64,000 bases of DNA from Hypericum androsaemum (GCA_963995505.1 OZ023181.1:19836221-19900220); one strand, 5' to 3'; counted from the first letter of the stretch, positions 32,684-43,960 are shown. The notes: generated by a model not told the origin, from the sequence alone. Numbers and translations: made by a program.

Positions 32684-34064
32684 TGTGATGGATGACAAGT
32701 TTATTGGCTTCATGGAGAAGATGAAGAACATCCAGATCAGTGTTTCTTTTCTTGAGATGTTGGATCAATTACCGCAATACTCAAAGTTTCTCAAGGAACT
32801 CATCACTAAGAAGAGGAAGTGGAAAGATGGCGAGACGGTAGCCCTCACGGAGAAATGTAGCTCTCTCATCTCCAAAGATCTCCCAACAAAGCTAAAAGAT
32901 CCAGGGAGTTTTACTATTCCTTGTTTTGTTGGTGATGTTGAGTTTCCCAAGTGCTTATGTGATTTAGGCGCTAGCATTAACTTGATGCCTTTGTCTATTA
33001 TGAGGAGACTTGGCTTGTGTGAGGTGAAACCCACTTCTATGCGTCTCCAATTGGCGGACCAAACTATGAAGAAGCCATTCGGGGTGGTGGAGGATGTCTT
33101 GTTGAAGATTGATAAGTTTATCTTTCCCGTGGACTTTGTGGTGTTGGATTTCGAAAAGGACGAGAGTTGTCCATTAATTCTTGGCCGACCATTTCTCAAC
33201 ACGGCACGTGCCTTGGTGGACGTACATGAAGGAAGATTGGTCCTCCGAATAGGGGAGGAGAAAGTAGAGTTTAAGATGTCCAATGGAATGCGCCACCCTC
33301 TTGATAAAGGCGTATGCATGAAGATTGATATGGTTGAAGATTGTGTCCTCAAGTTGGGCAAGGAGAGCATATCGAGGATTGAAGGTAGAATGGAGGAAAA
33401 GATTAAGGGAGAACAAGAAGAGGATGACTTGGAAGAGTTCGTGGGAGAAGCTAATAAAAAAGGTCTCCATGAGAATTTGGAGCTTGATTTGAAGTATCCT
33501 ACTCCACCTTCCATCATTAAGGCTCCAAGCTTGGAGTTGAAAGAGCTACCCTCTCGTTTACGATATGCATTCTTAAAGGATGAAGGAAGAATCCCCATTA
33601 TCGTCTCCAACAAGCTCTCTAAGGAGCAAGAGGAGAAGGTGCTTGAAGTTGTTAACAAACGGATTAAGGCCATGGCATGCCAAAAATCTGATATGAAGGG
33701 GACAAATCCAGACATGATTATGCATTACGTCCACTTGGAGGAGGAAGCCAAGCCAGGGGTGGAAAGGCTTCATAAGGAGAATACGAAAAAGAAACATGAT
33801 GCCCACATCGTGAAGAAGGAATTCAAGGAGGGTCATCAAGTGTTACTTTACAACTCTCGGTTACAACTCTTTCCGGGAAAACACAAGTCCAAGTGGAGTG
33901 GACCTTTCAAGGTGGTAAAAGTTTTTCCATTTGGAACCCTCAAATTGGAAAGAAGCAATGGAGGAGTGTTCAAGGTGAATGGCCAAAGGTGCAAGATTTG
34001 CCTTGGTGGTAATATGGAACGACAAGCGGAAGTGCACTCCGTCACCTCACCCTCCAATGCATGA
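32619..34064 (+). CDS. Gypsy element 1 protease fused to RT start and integrase end
   Basis: The protease has CDLGASINLMP (catalytic Asp, about 32960) and a later LILGRPFLNTARA. The frame then enters the beginning of an RT region (SDMKGTNPDMIMHYVHLEEEAKP, about 33690-33755) and switches within a few codons to the integrase C-terminus (KEFKEGHQVLLYNSRL, then KSKWSGPFKVV, about 33818-33920). RT catalytic, RNase H and integrase core sequence is absent, yet the join is in frame. This is a non-autonomous derivative; whether the fusion protein has a role is unknown. Confidence 0.85.
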   Translation, partial: VYVPPPPKAPRLPFPQRVKKKNVMDDKFIGFMEKMKNIQISVSFLEMLDQLPQYSKFLKELITKKRKWKDGETVALTEKCSSLISKDLPTKLKDPGSFTIPCFVGDVEFPKCLCDLGASINLMPLSIMRRLGLCEVKPTSMRLQLADQTMKKPFGVVEDVLLKIDKFIFPVDFVVLDFEKDESCPLILGRPFLNTARALVDVHEGRLVLRIGEEKVEFKMSNGMRHPLDKGVCMKIDMVEDCVLKLGKESISRIEGRMEEKIKGEQEEDDLEEFVGEANKKGLHENLELDLKYPTPPSIIKAPSLELKELPSRLRYAFLKDEGRIPIIVSNKLSKEQEEKVLEVVNKRIKAMACQKSDMKGTNPDMIMHYVHLEEEAKPGVERLHKENTKKKHDAHIVKKEFKEGHQVLLYNSRLQLFPGKHKSKWSGPFKVVKVFPFGTLKLERSNGGVFKVNGQRCKICLGGNMERQAEVHSVTSPSNA

Positions 34065-34314
34065 ACAAGGGGAGTAAAGTCAAGCTAACGACTATAACTT
34101 AGCATATTTTTGTATTGTCTTTATATTCGTCATAGTCTTTTTATGTGTGTGTTTCTTTTATGTTTGTTCTTATTCTTGTATGATTTTGAAGTGTTAGTTT
34201 CATGCTTATGGGATATCTTTTAAATTTTGAAGGTCGTCTCAAGGAGTCGTGGATACATCATGGACGATTGGAAGCTCATCAGGGGACGTGGACGAGGCAA
34301 AAAAAAAAAATTGC

Positions 34315-34405
34315 TAGCGGCCGCCAGCCCACCCGGCGGCCGCCGGGCGGAAGAGGAGCCCCCGTTGTCGGCGGCCGCCGTCCGACCCAGCGGCCGCCGG
34401 GTGCC
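34315..34405. repeat. Cluster of GCGGCCGCC palindromic motifs
   Basis: Several copies of gcggccgc occur within 90 bp in an otherwise AT-rich element. The tract can form hairpins. Short open frames across it are not credible genes. Confidence 0.8.
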
Positions 34406-34917
34406 GTAAAACCGCCTTCCGTAAATAGGCCATATCTTGGTGCTCGAGACTCGGATTGAGGTGATTCTTGTTGCTATGGAAAGCTAAGAGATAGGCCGAC
34501 AACTTTGTAGTTGATGACTTCTTCTAGTTCAGGGTGGAAGGGATCTCAAATCCTTTCCAACTAAACCTATTAGAACCCTACCTCCTAAATCCTCACGATT
34601 CCACACCTGACTGATGGAGCGAGATCCTTGAGGTAATGCACACCACAAATGCCCGAACCAAACGAATGGAGCGGGAACTTCGACATCAAGGCCACCACAA
34701 CCCTCTCCACCTCAAGGCTAAGGGAAGTCTCCTAGCACTTTATTTTTCTTTAGTTATTTTCATGTCTTTGTGATGTCTTGAGTTTGCTACATGTTTTTGT
34801 GATGTCTTGTTCTTCTTGTTTGTTTGATGTCCATGCTTAGTTCTTATTGCGTTTGTTAGTATAGCTTAATTGTTTAGATGTCTATGTGCTCCATACACCT
34901 TGAGGGCAAGGTGTTAT

Positions 34918-34936
34918 TCAAGTGTGGGGGTGTGAT
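34918..34936 (+). promoter_or_regulatory. Internal polypurine-tract-like sequence
   Basis: The sequence ttcaagtgtgggggtgtgat is shared with the terminal purine tract at 36334-36351. It may act as a second plus-strand primer or reflect duplication. Confidence 0.5.
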
Positions 34937-36333
34937 TCCACTTAGGAATCCTTTGTGTGTTAGGTCAGATATGTCTTGTTTAGGCAATGATTTGGCATGA
35001 TTCTTTCAAAAATTTGACCCCCTTCAAAATTCTTTAACTTGTGTTAGAAGCTTACCACACATCTAGTTAGGAAATGAACTCGAGCACAAGGCCTAAGAAC
35101 TTGTAGAAACCTCACCCTCGGTTGTTTAGACTAGTAGTCTCACTATGTAGATTAGACTAGAGGGTTGATGAGTGACCTTGTGAGGAACTTTGAGCCGAAG
35201 GAGGAGACAACCGTCTTCATTTATTCATGAGGTGCCTACATGAGTTCCGTTGATCGAGGTATCCTACTAGTACTTGACATGGTCTTGGTTGTGTGGCGTT
35301 AGTGAATGACGGGGGCTAATCCTTTGAAATTGAGCCTAGAGCTTTAGAGCCAAGAACCTTTATATCCATTGCTTTAACCCATTGAGCCTAGCCATTCATT
35401 GATCATATTATATGTATACCAACTTTAAGCCTTATATCCACCATCCTCCCGACCTTTGGTCATCCGATCCGAGGACACATAGGTTTACACCTTTTGGGGA
35501 TGCTATGTATTGGGTTTAGTTGGTAGCTTAGTGTTCATGTGGGTTAATTTATTGGGAATTTGGGTAGTTGAGAGGCCATACAAAGAAGCCGAGTTTTTGC
35601 CTAGAAAATGCCAAGTTTGTGTTTGTTAAAAAAAAAAGAAAAAAAAAGAAAAAGAAAAAAAGGGATGAAAAAGAAAAGAAAAAAAAGAAAGAAAGAAAGG
35701 AATGTGAAGGTTGAATAAGGCATTTATTATTGGCATAACTCGTGCTACGCGGTCTTAGGAAATGGGTGAATTTTGAGTGTGTGCTTTAATTATTTATGGT
35801 GAGGATGTTTAGAATAGACGAGAGACTAGAATGCTTTGGCAACAAGTCCTCGGATTGGGTGGTTTAACTACTATCCATATATATTATCTCACAAATACCT
35901 TAGCCACATTACAACCCGATTGAAAGCCCCATGTTCACGAGCAACCACACGACTTTGAGACACTGTTGAGTAGGACGTAGGATATTTTGAAAGACATCGG
36001 TCATGTACGCGAGAGATTGGAAGTTGGCTACTTACAAATCGTGAGCTAAAAATTTCTGAACCTCTGAGTGGTTAACCTTGTAGTGTCTTTTACATAGTGA
36101 TAACACTTGATTAAACCACCGAGTCGTGAGGTGTCTACCGTGTCTTATTCTTTGTGTTTGGGTTGATGAACTAGCGAGGTAGTGGGGTGGACTTTTGATG
36201 TGAGTTTGAGATTTTGAGGGGAGTCAATTTGTGAATTAATCATGCATAATCTTGTCTTTCTCATGTTTTATTTCTTATGTGATTGTGATTGTGATTGTGT
36301 TTGTATGAGTCTTGCTTGAGGACAAGCAATGAT

Positions 36334-36348
36334 TCAAGTGTGGGGGTG
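36334..36348 (+). promoter_or_regulatory. Polypurine tract of gypsy element 1
   Basis: The sequence caagtgtgggggtg directly precedes the 3' LTR start tgatgag. Confidence 0.75.
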
Positions 36349-37806
36349 TGATGAGTGTGGAAACACTCATCTTTTGTGTTTATTTTAGAGTAGATTTACC
36401 GTTGTTTCTATTGCTTTTGTTTGTTCTTCGTTGTCGTAATGTCATTTATCGTGCATTGTTTATTTTTAGTGTAGTCTTATGTTTTTGTTGTGTTTTCTTC
36501 ATGCTAGGAGATTTGGTGAGATATTTTGGAAGTGAAGTCACCTTGGGTCATCGTGTGCGATTTGATTTGCCGGGAGGAAGGACGCTTAATCGAGACCTCG
36601 AAGACGTGGGCGAGGTGAACCTCTTGCGACTCCAATGCTGATAACTTTCTCATCCGAAGTCCGATGGAGACGAGTGAGATGGATCTGGAAAGAAGACATC
36701 CGGGGCTACAACTTTGTCTCTAATGGTCTTCTTCAAATTCAGAGTCTAAGAGAGGAGAACGCTAGATTCAATGTCGTAGTCCAATTCTGTCAAGATTTCA
36801 TCACAAGTGGGCCGAATTTGAAGAGTTGTTTTGGGCCCATTTTGGGCTTTAATTCTAATTTCGTGGCTGAGACATTTTGGGGGGATAAATCTTGTATATA
36901 AGCCTTTGCTTAGATATTTTAAAGGGGGGAGAATTTTGGGAAGGATAATTAGATATTTTTGGTAACAACTCTCCACTAACTCTTAGTTTTGAAAGAGAAC
37001 TTGGCTCACCATTGTTGGAGTTTGTAGAGAACTTGAAGGAGAACTTTTGGAAGCTTGAAGATCATCTTGAGCTTTCTCTAACCCTCTCTTTTATGTTTAT
37101 GCTTTACTTGCTTCATTTAATGGATGTGTTTAGTTGTGTAGTTGAGATGTGTGAGTAGTTGTTTAGTGGGTTTGGTGCCTTGATGGCATCTATTTACCCA
37201 ATGGTTTAGTGGGGTTAAAATGCTAAGGTTTGTGAACTAGTTAATGAGTTTAATGCTTATTCTTGATTGATCACCTTGATTATGAACATGGTTAATGTTA
37301 ATCGCCGAGAGGGGTTAGAATTAACGGACCATTTAACTAGTTGAGTAGACACCTATTGATGAGAGATCACCTTAGGTGACTAGTTGTCCAAAGGATGGTG
37401 ATTATAGTTGGTGTTTAGTTAGATTAGATGGCTAATTTGTCGCGAGAGCGTGGTTAGTTCATCTAAGTCTAGTTAAGAATCGATTTAGACTAGTTTGTCG
37501 CGAGAGCGTTGATTAGTTGCCTTCGAAACATCCGGACCATATCATGAACTTAATAAACCCTATATGCCATTTGGTTATTTAGTTTGTCATTGGTACCTTG
37601 CTCACTTTTATTTTATTTGTAAAATCATCTTATTTAGTAGTAGTGTTATTTCTACTAATAGTTTGTGTGTTTAGACTTGACAAACCTTCTCATTTAGTCC
37701 TAGACTAGTGGTGAAGTCAAGTTTGCGGCCTAGAGCTTAGTCCTTGTGGGACGACAATCCCTTACTTACTTATTATTGCAAAGAGGGGTGAAAATCCTTC
37801 CTTTCA
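36349..37806 (+). repeat. Gypsy element 1, 3' LTR
   Basis: Same length as the 5' LTR, with about ten single-base differences counted by eye. Followed by the target duplication ggact. Confidence 0.95.
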
Positions 37807-37865
37807 GGACTCCCACTTTCGGGATTGTAACCGCCGGTCTCATTAAAACTTTCACACGAAAAAAC

Positions 37866-38267
37866 TCAATAAAAAAAATTTATGGGAGGAAAAGAACACC
37901 TCGGCAAGATCATATCGACCCGCCTTGAAGTTGAAGTCACTATACAAGAGTCCATAACGTCGTCAACTACAACACTCCTAGGAAAAGCTACTCTCTCAAT
38001 ATCCTCTAGCATAACAGCCCGGACCTCCAGCGGGGGTTCCTCAAGCACATATGAACCTGGTTGCTTCGGGAAGCCAAGATTGGCCAAGAGATCCGCGCAG
38101 CGATTGGCCTCGCGAGTATGGACCACACGGACAATACCATCCCTCTTGAATTCCTCATCCAGTTGAACAAGGAGGGGATTTGCATTGTCGTGCAGGCCAC
38201 CTTGTCGACATAAGGCTCTTCTCACCAACTGTGAGTCCACTTCCAATGAGATCTGTTTGCAGCCCAT
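37866..38267 (-). pseudogene. RNase H-like fragment of the split LINE
   Basis: The minus-strand frame begins MGCKQISLEVDSQLVRRALC and contains VVHTREANRCADLLANLG, the end of an RVT_3-type RNase H domain as found at the C-terminus of plant LINE ORF2 proteins. The upstream catalytic half is missing. The frame continues toward the gypsy insertion and the poly(A) end at 29131. A host RNase H-like gene is possible but less likely. Confidence 0.65.
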
Positions 38268-38457
38268 GGACTTAGCCAGCTTAGGTTAGACAAGGAAAAA
38301 GGCGAATTACGTGGTTTTTGATTGGTCCTCCCCTTTCGTAAACTAAAATGTGAAGTTTGCGTGTGAGAATTTGCGGAAGATTATTGACCTTGGTTTTTAA
38401 TGATTTCCACAAGCAAGCTTTTTTTATGTGAATAAGATCAATTAACTCACAAGTTAA

Positions 38458-38745
38458 TTAGTATGATTGGCCTTGTACAAGAGTTTGTCAGGCAGGCAAA
38501 CCCTGTGACGTACTAGCTCCGACATTTGGGATGCAAGTCAAGAGGAGCCGAGTCACCCATGTGTTTCATTGAAATTTCTGATTTTTTGGTCCAAACAAAT
38601 CCAACTAATCTCTATTTAAGTCGAATTACTAAAAATTATGCATTATGCTTTTTATCTACTCTAAAGGTAAATGAAAATTAAATTTGCAGATGTCTTTGCC
38701 AGTCTCAGTCAACCTCAAGCATGGCTGCGTGGAACCGATAATTTT
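38458..38745. repeat. Dispersed copy of a KCS-region upstream segment (A)
   Basis: This aligns with 43710-43960: attagtatgattg, then gaggagccgagtca.ccatgtgtttcattgaaattt. Order and spacing relative to 41821-42090 mirror those of 43710-43960 relative to copy 2 at 44398. Confidence 0.7.
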
Positions 38746-38915
38746 TTTTAAAGAGATTTGGATTCAATTAAAAATATTTGGATTAAAATTTTACAAAAGT
38801 AAAAAATATCATTAGACGAACGCCTCCTAAATAGGGTTTGACAACTCGACTCTAGTACAAAATTCAATAAAACATGACTTAAACTCGAGTTTTTTTTGTT
38901 AAACTAGTGAATATG

Positions 38916-39359
38916 TGATGCAGTGCACGTTGCAGATTTGCTGAACCAAGCATCATTCAATAATTTAGTCATAACTTTCTCTAGAGAGCTCCGATTCATG
39001 CACCATCAGTGGCGTTGGAAAGCCAACTCAATTATCTTTCCATCCATATATTATACATTACTAGATTCGAAGTATTCAGGGAGTTATTAACTTTCAAAGA
39101 GACGACCAGAATCCAAGGAGATAAAAAGAAGTTTGACAGTCATTTGTTCTTTCGATTGCTAGATACATTCGATCATTTACTCTCTGGTAGCTTATAAATA
39201 CCTCATGTCTTATTGTTAAAAGGTAGATTTTGATTATTGAATATGATATGAATCAAATTTGAGAATAGCTTTCTCATTTACTTGTAATTCCCTACTTGGA
39301 AGTCGAGTTTGCATCTACTATCGTATCATTCTCTTTGAGTTGTTTCCATTCCCTCATCA
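38916..39359 (+). repeat. Gypsy element 2, 5' LTR
   Basis: It starts tgatgcagtgcacgttg and ends ccctcatca. A tataaatacc box lies at about 39193. Confidence 0.92.
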
Positions 39360-39360
39360 T

Positions 39361-39373
39361 TTGGTATCAGAGC
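39361..39373 (+). promoter_or_regulatory. Primer-binding site of gypsy element 2
   Basis: The sequence ttggtatcagagc matches the initiator methionine tRNA 3' end complement used by many plant LTR elements. Confidence 0.85.
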
Positions 39374-39403
39374 TAGAGCTACGCTCTTAGTGTCTTTTAT
39401 CCC

Positions 39404-40743
39404 ATGGCAGCAAGGAGAGGAAGAACCGGCCGTGGTAGAGGAAATATGGAAAATTTTGGAGATGATCGAGATGCTGAAATTCAGGCACTTCTGAGGCAAG
39501 TTGAGGAGTTAACCATACGTCTTGAGCGTCAGGAGGTCAGAAGTGAACGTAGTTCAAGCCATGGCTATTCCAGTGATGACTCGGAGTATGTGAATCTATT
39601 TTCTAACAAAGAAATTACCAATTTCTTTGACAGATTTTCCCGATCCAAAGATTTGGTAAAGGTAGACATACCGGAATTTCATGGTCGTCTTCGACCAGAT
39701 GAGTTTCTCTAATGGAAAAATTCTTTGAGTATAAAGATGTCCCAGAGAACCGGAAAGTGAAGCTCGTTGCTACTCGGCTTCGAAGTTACTCATCACTTTG
39801 GTGGGACAAAACTTAAGATATGCAGCTACGAAAAGGAAAACCCAAGATTGCCTCTTGGGAAAAGATGAAGGCCAGGTTACGTGAGAATTTCCTTCCTGCT
39901 GATTTTGCTCAAACCATTTTTGTGCAATTTAATACTTTACAGCAAGGCAATACGAGTGTGGTCGACTATACGGAGGAATTTTACAAGTTGTTGACAAGAA
40001 TTAGCCACCAAGAATTTGAAGACCAGCTTGTTGCGAGATATGTCAACGGACTCAAAGCATCAATTAAAGATGAGGTCGAGGTGCACCAACTCTTGAGACT
40101 TAATGATGCTTACCAATTGGCATTGAAAGTTGAATCCCGATTGCAAAGGCGTGGGACGAGGAAGTATGCGGATATTCAAAGTTGCTATCCTCCAAAAGAT
40201 GAAGTGAATCGCGAGGATGTTCCAAAGAAGGGACTTGACAAAGATGGCAGTAGTTCAACCCCCAAAAGCAAAGTCAGGACGTGTTTCAAGTGTGGTCAAG
40301 CTGGCCATTATATGAACGAGTGTCCCACTCGTAAAATTGAAGCTCGTGCAGGAGTGGTAGTTGAGGAAGAGCCACATCTTGAGGATGATGGCCCAAAACA
40401 TGATGAAGGAACCGAGCATGAACGAGAAGAAATCGGACCAGAAGAAGGAGAATGTTTGGTGATACGGAGAGTCCTTGCAGCCCCTAAACAAGACAATAAC
40501 GAACCTTGGTTGAGGCACAACATCTTTCAGACGAAGTGCAGATGTCTTGGAAAGGTTTGCTCGTTAGTCATCGATGGAGGCAGCTTTGAGAACTTTGTGT
40601 CTCAAGAAATGGTGAACAATCTCAAGCTTAAAACAATTGCTCATTCTGATCCATATACGCTTTCATGGATAAAGACTGATAATGAGGTACGAATTGATAA
40701 AAAAATGTCTTGTTTCATTTGCTATGGGCAAAAATTATCATGA
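39404..40743 (+). pseudogene. Gypsy element 2 gag-protease remnant
   Basis: It starts MAARRGRTGRGRGN. A frameshift falls at about 39710 and a TAA at about 39813. The gag core (KASWEKMKARLRENFLP-like sequence at 39845-39895, then QGNTSVVDYTEEF) is followed by an intact knuckle CFKCGQAGHYMNEC (40282-40323). The protease start reads LVIDGGSFENFVS (about 40563). The frame breaks near 40740, with the protease end LLGRPW in another frame (about 40787). Confidence 0.85.
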
Positions 40744-40819
40744 TGAAGTTTGGTATGATGTGGCGTGCATGGATGTTGGACATATACTTTTGGGTCGACC
40801 ATGGTAATATGATAAGGGT

Positions 40820-41455
40820 GTGATTCATGATGGCAGAAAAAATACTTACACATTTATGATGGGCAGAAAAAAAATTATTATGATGCCATGTAAAGATAAT
40901 TCTTATCCCCATTCTTCTGGAAAAAAGAAGGAAAGTGCTTTGCTTATTGTGCCACAATATGAATGCGAGGATCTACATGGAGAAAGAAGTCCATTGGAAA
41001 TTGTATTTGGGAGAAATGAAAATCATTTTCTTGATCGTGGCAATGAGAACGAAGTTTCCAACAAGCAGGCCAAATATTTTGCAAACCCTTCGGAAAGGGT
41101 TCAAGATGGAGTGAAGAAGCTCGAAGAAAGTTACCAATCCTATAGAGGTGCTTCTGCTATCTATCAAAATTTTCAAGTCTTCACGGACGATGATCTTGTT
41201 TGGATTCATTAGAGAAAGGGGAAGTTGCTTGCTGGAACATACAATAAATTCAAGGAGAAGACGATTGGTCCTTGTCGAGTTTTGAAGACAGTAAATGATA
41301 ATGGGTTTGATCTGATCATGTATCTTAGAGAGCTCAATTCGAACTCAGAGACGAGTTCTTTCCCGCCTGGGGAGGATGATGCAGTGCACGTTGCAGATTT
41401 GCTGAACCAAGCATCATTCAATGATTTAGTCATAACTTTCTCTAGAGAGCTCTGA
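40820..41455 (+). pseudogene. Gypsy element 2 truncated pol (integrase C-terminus)
   Basis: Remnants read SPLEIVFGRN, VFTDDDLVWIH, then (after a TAG at 41210-41212) RKGKLLAGTYNKFKEKTIGPCRVLKTVNDNGFDL, the GPY/F-type integrase end. RT and RNase H are deleted. The reading frame runs about 80 bp into the 3' LTR (from 41377), ending at 41455. Confidence 0.8.
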
Positions 41456-41820
41456 TTCATGCACCATCAGTGGCGTTGGAAATCCAACTCAATTATCTTT
41501 CCATCCATATATCATACATTACTAGATTCGAAGTATTCAGGGAGTTATTGACTTTCAAAGAGACGGCCAGAATCCAAGGAGACAAAAAGAAGTTTGACAG
41601 TCATTTGTTCTTTCGATTGCTAGATACATTCGATCATTTACTCTCTGGTAGCTTATAAATACCTCATGTCTTGTTGTTAAAAGGTAGATTTTGATTATTG
41701 AATATGATATGAATCAAATTTGAGAATAGCTTTCTCATTTACTTGTAATTCCCTACTTAGAAGTCGAGTTTACATCTACTATCGTATCATTCTCTTTGAG
41801 TTGTTTCCATTCCCTCATCA
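41377..41820 (+). repeat. Gypsy element 2, 3' LTR
   Basis: Same length as the 5' LTR. Its first 80 bp are also coding. Confidence 0.92.
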
Positions 41821-42090
41821 ATATGACTATATGTTACATACGGCTTCCGAATAAGCATGCATGTCTTTGCATTACACATCAAATTCTCAAATTACAAGAG
41901 TTTTAAAAACACAGTCAAGTGCCAAAATAAACAAATGAGAACGAATTGCGTCCTTATCTTGGGAAAACATTACATATTGAATAATAAAAATCTAATTTAC
42001 TTAGCTCAATCTGTCCACACCTCCAACCCCGTAGTTTTTTAGAAAGGTAATTTGCAATATAGTTATATAATAAGCTCTAATTTACTTGGA
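41821..42090. repeat. Relic of the KCS 5' flank (third copy, B)
   Basis: It resembles 3836-4060 and 44440-44660: cagtcaagtgccaaaataaacaaa, gggaaaacattacatattgaat, ctcaatctgtccacacctccaacccc. More diverged than the two KCS copies are from each other. No KCS exon follows. Confidence 0.8.
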
Positions 42091-42179
42091 TCAATACCTA
42101 CTTAGTTTGAGTGCAGCCAAGAGGGTTCTTGGAATTGGGATTTGCAGGGACAAGATTAGCAAGAAACTATAGTTGTTTT

Positions 42180-42832
42180 ATAGAGGCGTGGTTAACAAGA
42201 AGCTATGATTGTCTGAGAGAAGCATGAGTTGCAAGAAGCTGTGGTTGTCCAAAGGCACGTGCAAAACAAAAGTGTTGAGTAGGTTTAGCATTGGAAATGC
42301 CAAACCGTTAGTAACTCCACGGACGATTCATGTTTTATCTCACTCAAGGGCGAGCGGTGGAGTTCATGACATTTCAAGGGTTTTACTAGGTGGAAGAAAA
42401 GGATGCCCATTGTATGCTATGGCTTGTAGCATTGGTTCGAAGCAAAGAGAACAAGGTCCAAAAAGAAAGCAGTTCGAAGTTGCAAAGTATAAGGGTGACC
42501 AGGAAAATAGAGGAGTGTCTATTGATCATGAGGTTACTTCAGCAGGTGAACCAGCATGTTGGGGTTCAATGGAGGTTGGAGTAAATGCATGAGGCAAGCT
42601 CGGAAGGTGCTCAAGTTTGGAGGATGTCTCCAAGTGATTGAACAAAAGGTGGAGAGAAGTAAGGATGACCTTGATGAGGACGGAAGGGTCTAAGGTTCAA
42701 GGTGGAGTCGGTTTGATTTTGTAGGATTTCATGGTTCTTCAAGGGGCAATGTCTTATCAAGGTGGAGATTGTTGAAATTCGGGTAGAGCTTCATAGTTCT
42801 TCTAAGGGATGATTTCTCGAAAAGGTGGAGAT
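42180..42832 (+). pseudogene. Copia pol 3' remnant
   Basis: The frame 42209-42592 contains KVLSRFSIGNAKPLVTP and later YAMACSI, matching the copia RT segment after the active site. Further open reading is broken. A purine tract aaaggtggagat precedes the LTR at 42833, and a second ggtggagattgttga lies at 42764. Confidence 0.65.
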
Positions 42833-43145
42833 TGTTGAGTTTGGCGAGAAGAAGACATTGGCGCAAACGTTGGCTACAGCCAACATGCTTACATTAGCCA
42901 AGGGTCTGGCGCCAGACACGTCGTGCGGCAAAAAGTTTCATATTTTGCTCGAACTCTTCTTTTGGACTCCTACCTAGATAGGTTCCATGGTGTGCAAGAG
43001 TTTGCAAATATATATGAGGGCATGTTACACTAGTTTGTATGGCTGTGTGGCATTCAACAATAAAAATATCTCTTTCTTTCTATAGACGTAGGCGGTTGGC
43101 TGAACCACATTATCTCTTGCGTCGTATTTGTGTTATTGTTTCCTT
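42833..43145 (+). repeat. Copia-type LTR relic
   Basis: It begins tgttgag directly after the purine tract. The end is approximate. No matching 5' LTR lies in the window. Confidence 0.55.
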
Positions 43146-43647
43146 GTTGGAGCTACTTGTGGAGAGGTGATAAAGTTGGCGACGAGCTGTGAATTGACCA
43201 GTTGTATTTCTGTCTTTCTGCGTTCGCTTATGCTCTTGAGTCACACATGTTTAGTGGCTGCATCGGGCTTTTGCTTGTTTGATTTCTGTTTATGCTTATG
43301 CTTGGATTGTCTTTCGTCTGATCTGAGATCCTTTTGGATCTCGTTGGTTGATTTATGTCGACCTTGGCTCTCATCTGAGTATTTTGCATTCAGATGCCCT
43401 CTTGACGGTGTCTTGAGGTTATTGGCCGAAGCTTGCTTCGGCAGAACTCTACCTCGGTCGTAAGCCTTTGTGCTCTATTCGACCGCCCATCGCTCCCCTC
43501 CTGTGCCACCTTGCTGTCATCGGACTGGCTTTCATTTTCTGCTTGAATTTCTTGTCTTGTGTCTGTTTTTCTGCTTCGATTTCCTGTCTCATGTTTGTAA
43601 TTCGTTTTTAATATAGACTTCGCGCCACTTTATCTCTGAAAAAAAAC
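43146..43647 (+). mobile_element. LINE 3' end with poly(A)
   Basis: A T/G-rich region ends ttaatatagacttcgcgccactttatctctgaaaaaaaa at about 43645, the style of plant LINE 3' ends. No coding part could be identified with confidence. Confidence 0.5.
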
Positions 43648-43709
43648 TGTGAATAATCTCGAGAGAGACTTTCTTGATCCCGAGCTGCCAAGCTAGTAGC
43701 AGGCCGTGC

Positions 43710-43960
43710 AGTTAATTAGTATGATTGACCATGCACCATAGAGTTCGTCATGTGGCCAAACCCTATGGCCTACCAGCTCTGACATTTTAGTTCTGCTAGT
43801 TAAGAGGAGCCGAGTCAGCCATGTGTTTCATTGAAATTTCTAATGTCATCGGTTGAGTAAATTCGACTAATTTAGATTTAAATTAGATACAAGAATTTAT
43901 ACAAAGCATAGTCAGTTTCAATCAACCACAAATATGGCGGCGTGGATGAACGGACCTTGG
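43710..43960. repeat. Segment A', partner of 38458-38745
   Basis: See the partner's shared motifs: attagtatgattg and gaggagccgagtca. It stands about 0.7 kb upstream of duplication copy 2. The tract 43961-44367 shows no gene. Confidence 0.7.

Larger units (their letters stand above)
34065..36348 (+). other. Gypsy element 1 long 3' non-coding region
   Basis: About 2.3 kb without a credible gene. It holds a GC-rich cluster of gcggccgcc motifs (34315-34405), an internal copy of the purine-tract sequence (34918-34936), an A/G-rich run (35625-35700) and the terminal purine tract (36334-36348). Confidence 0.75.
29273..37806 (+). mobile_element. Athila-like Ty3/gypsy element, young and internally deleted
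   Basis: Two 1458-bp LTRs (29273-30730 and 36349-37806) differ at about ten positions by eye. The 5-bp target duplication ggact is at 29268-29272 and 37807-37811. A primer site ttggcgccgttgccgggga follows the 5' LTR at once and a purine tract precedes the 3' LTR. The interior codes gag and protease, then jumps from the start of RT to the end of integrase. It needs proteins from another element to move. Low LTR divergence implies a recent insertion. Confidence 0.95.
29131..38280 (-). mobile_element. 5'-truncated LINE split by a gypsy element
   Basis: Plus-strand T run 29131-29142 is the poly(A) tail of a minus-strand LINE, preceded on that strand by tataaaggggcttcgccacc. The rest of the element continues at 37812-38280 after the gypsy insertion, with an RNase H-like frame. 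The distal limit is approximate and no clean target duplication was found. Confidence 0.7.
38916..41820 (+). mobile_element. Ty3/gypsy element 2, internally deleted
   Basis: The LTRs are 444 bp each (38916-39359, 41377-41820) with about ten differences by eye. The 5-bp duplication atatg is at 38911-38915 and 41821-41825. Primer site ttggtatcagagc (initiator tRNA-Met type) starts at 39361. The interior has gag and protease remnants and the end of integrase; RT, RNase H and the integrase core are missing. Older than element 1. Confidence 0.93.

Noticed and set aside
34202..34459. Arg/Pro-rich frame across the GCGGCCGCC cluster
   Set aside because: The same GC-rich palindromes give open frames in other phases; it lies in the gypsy non-coding tail.
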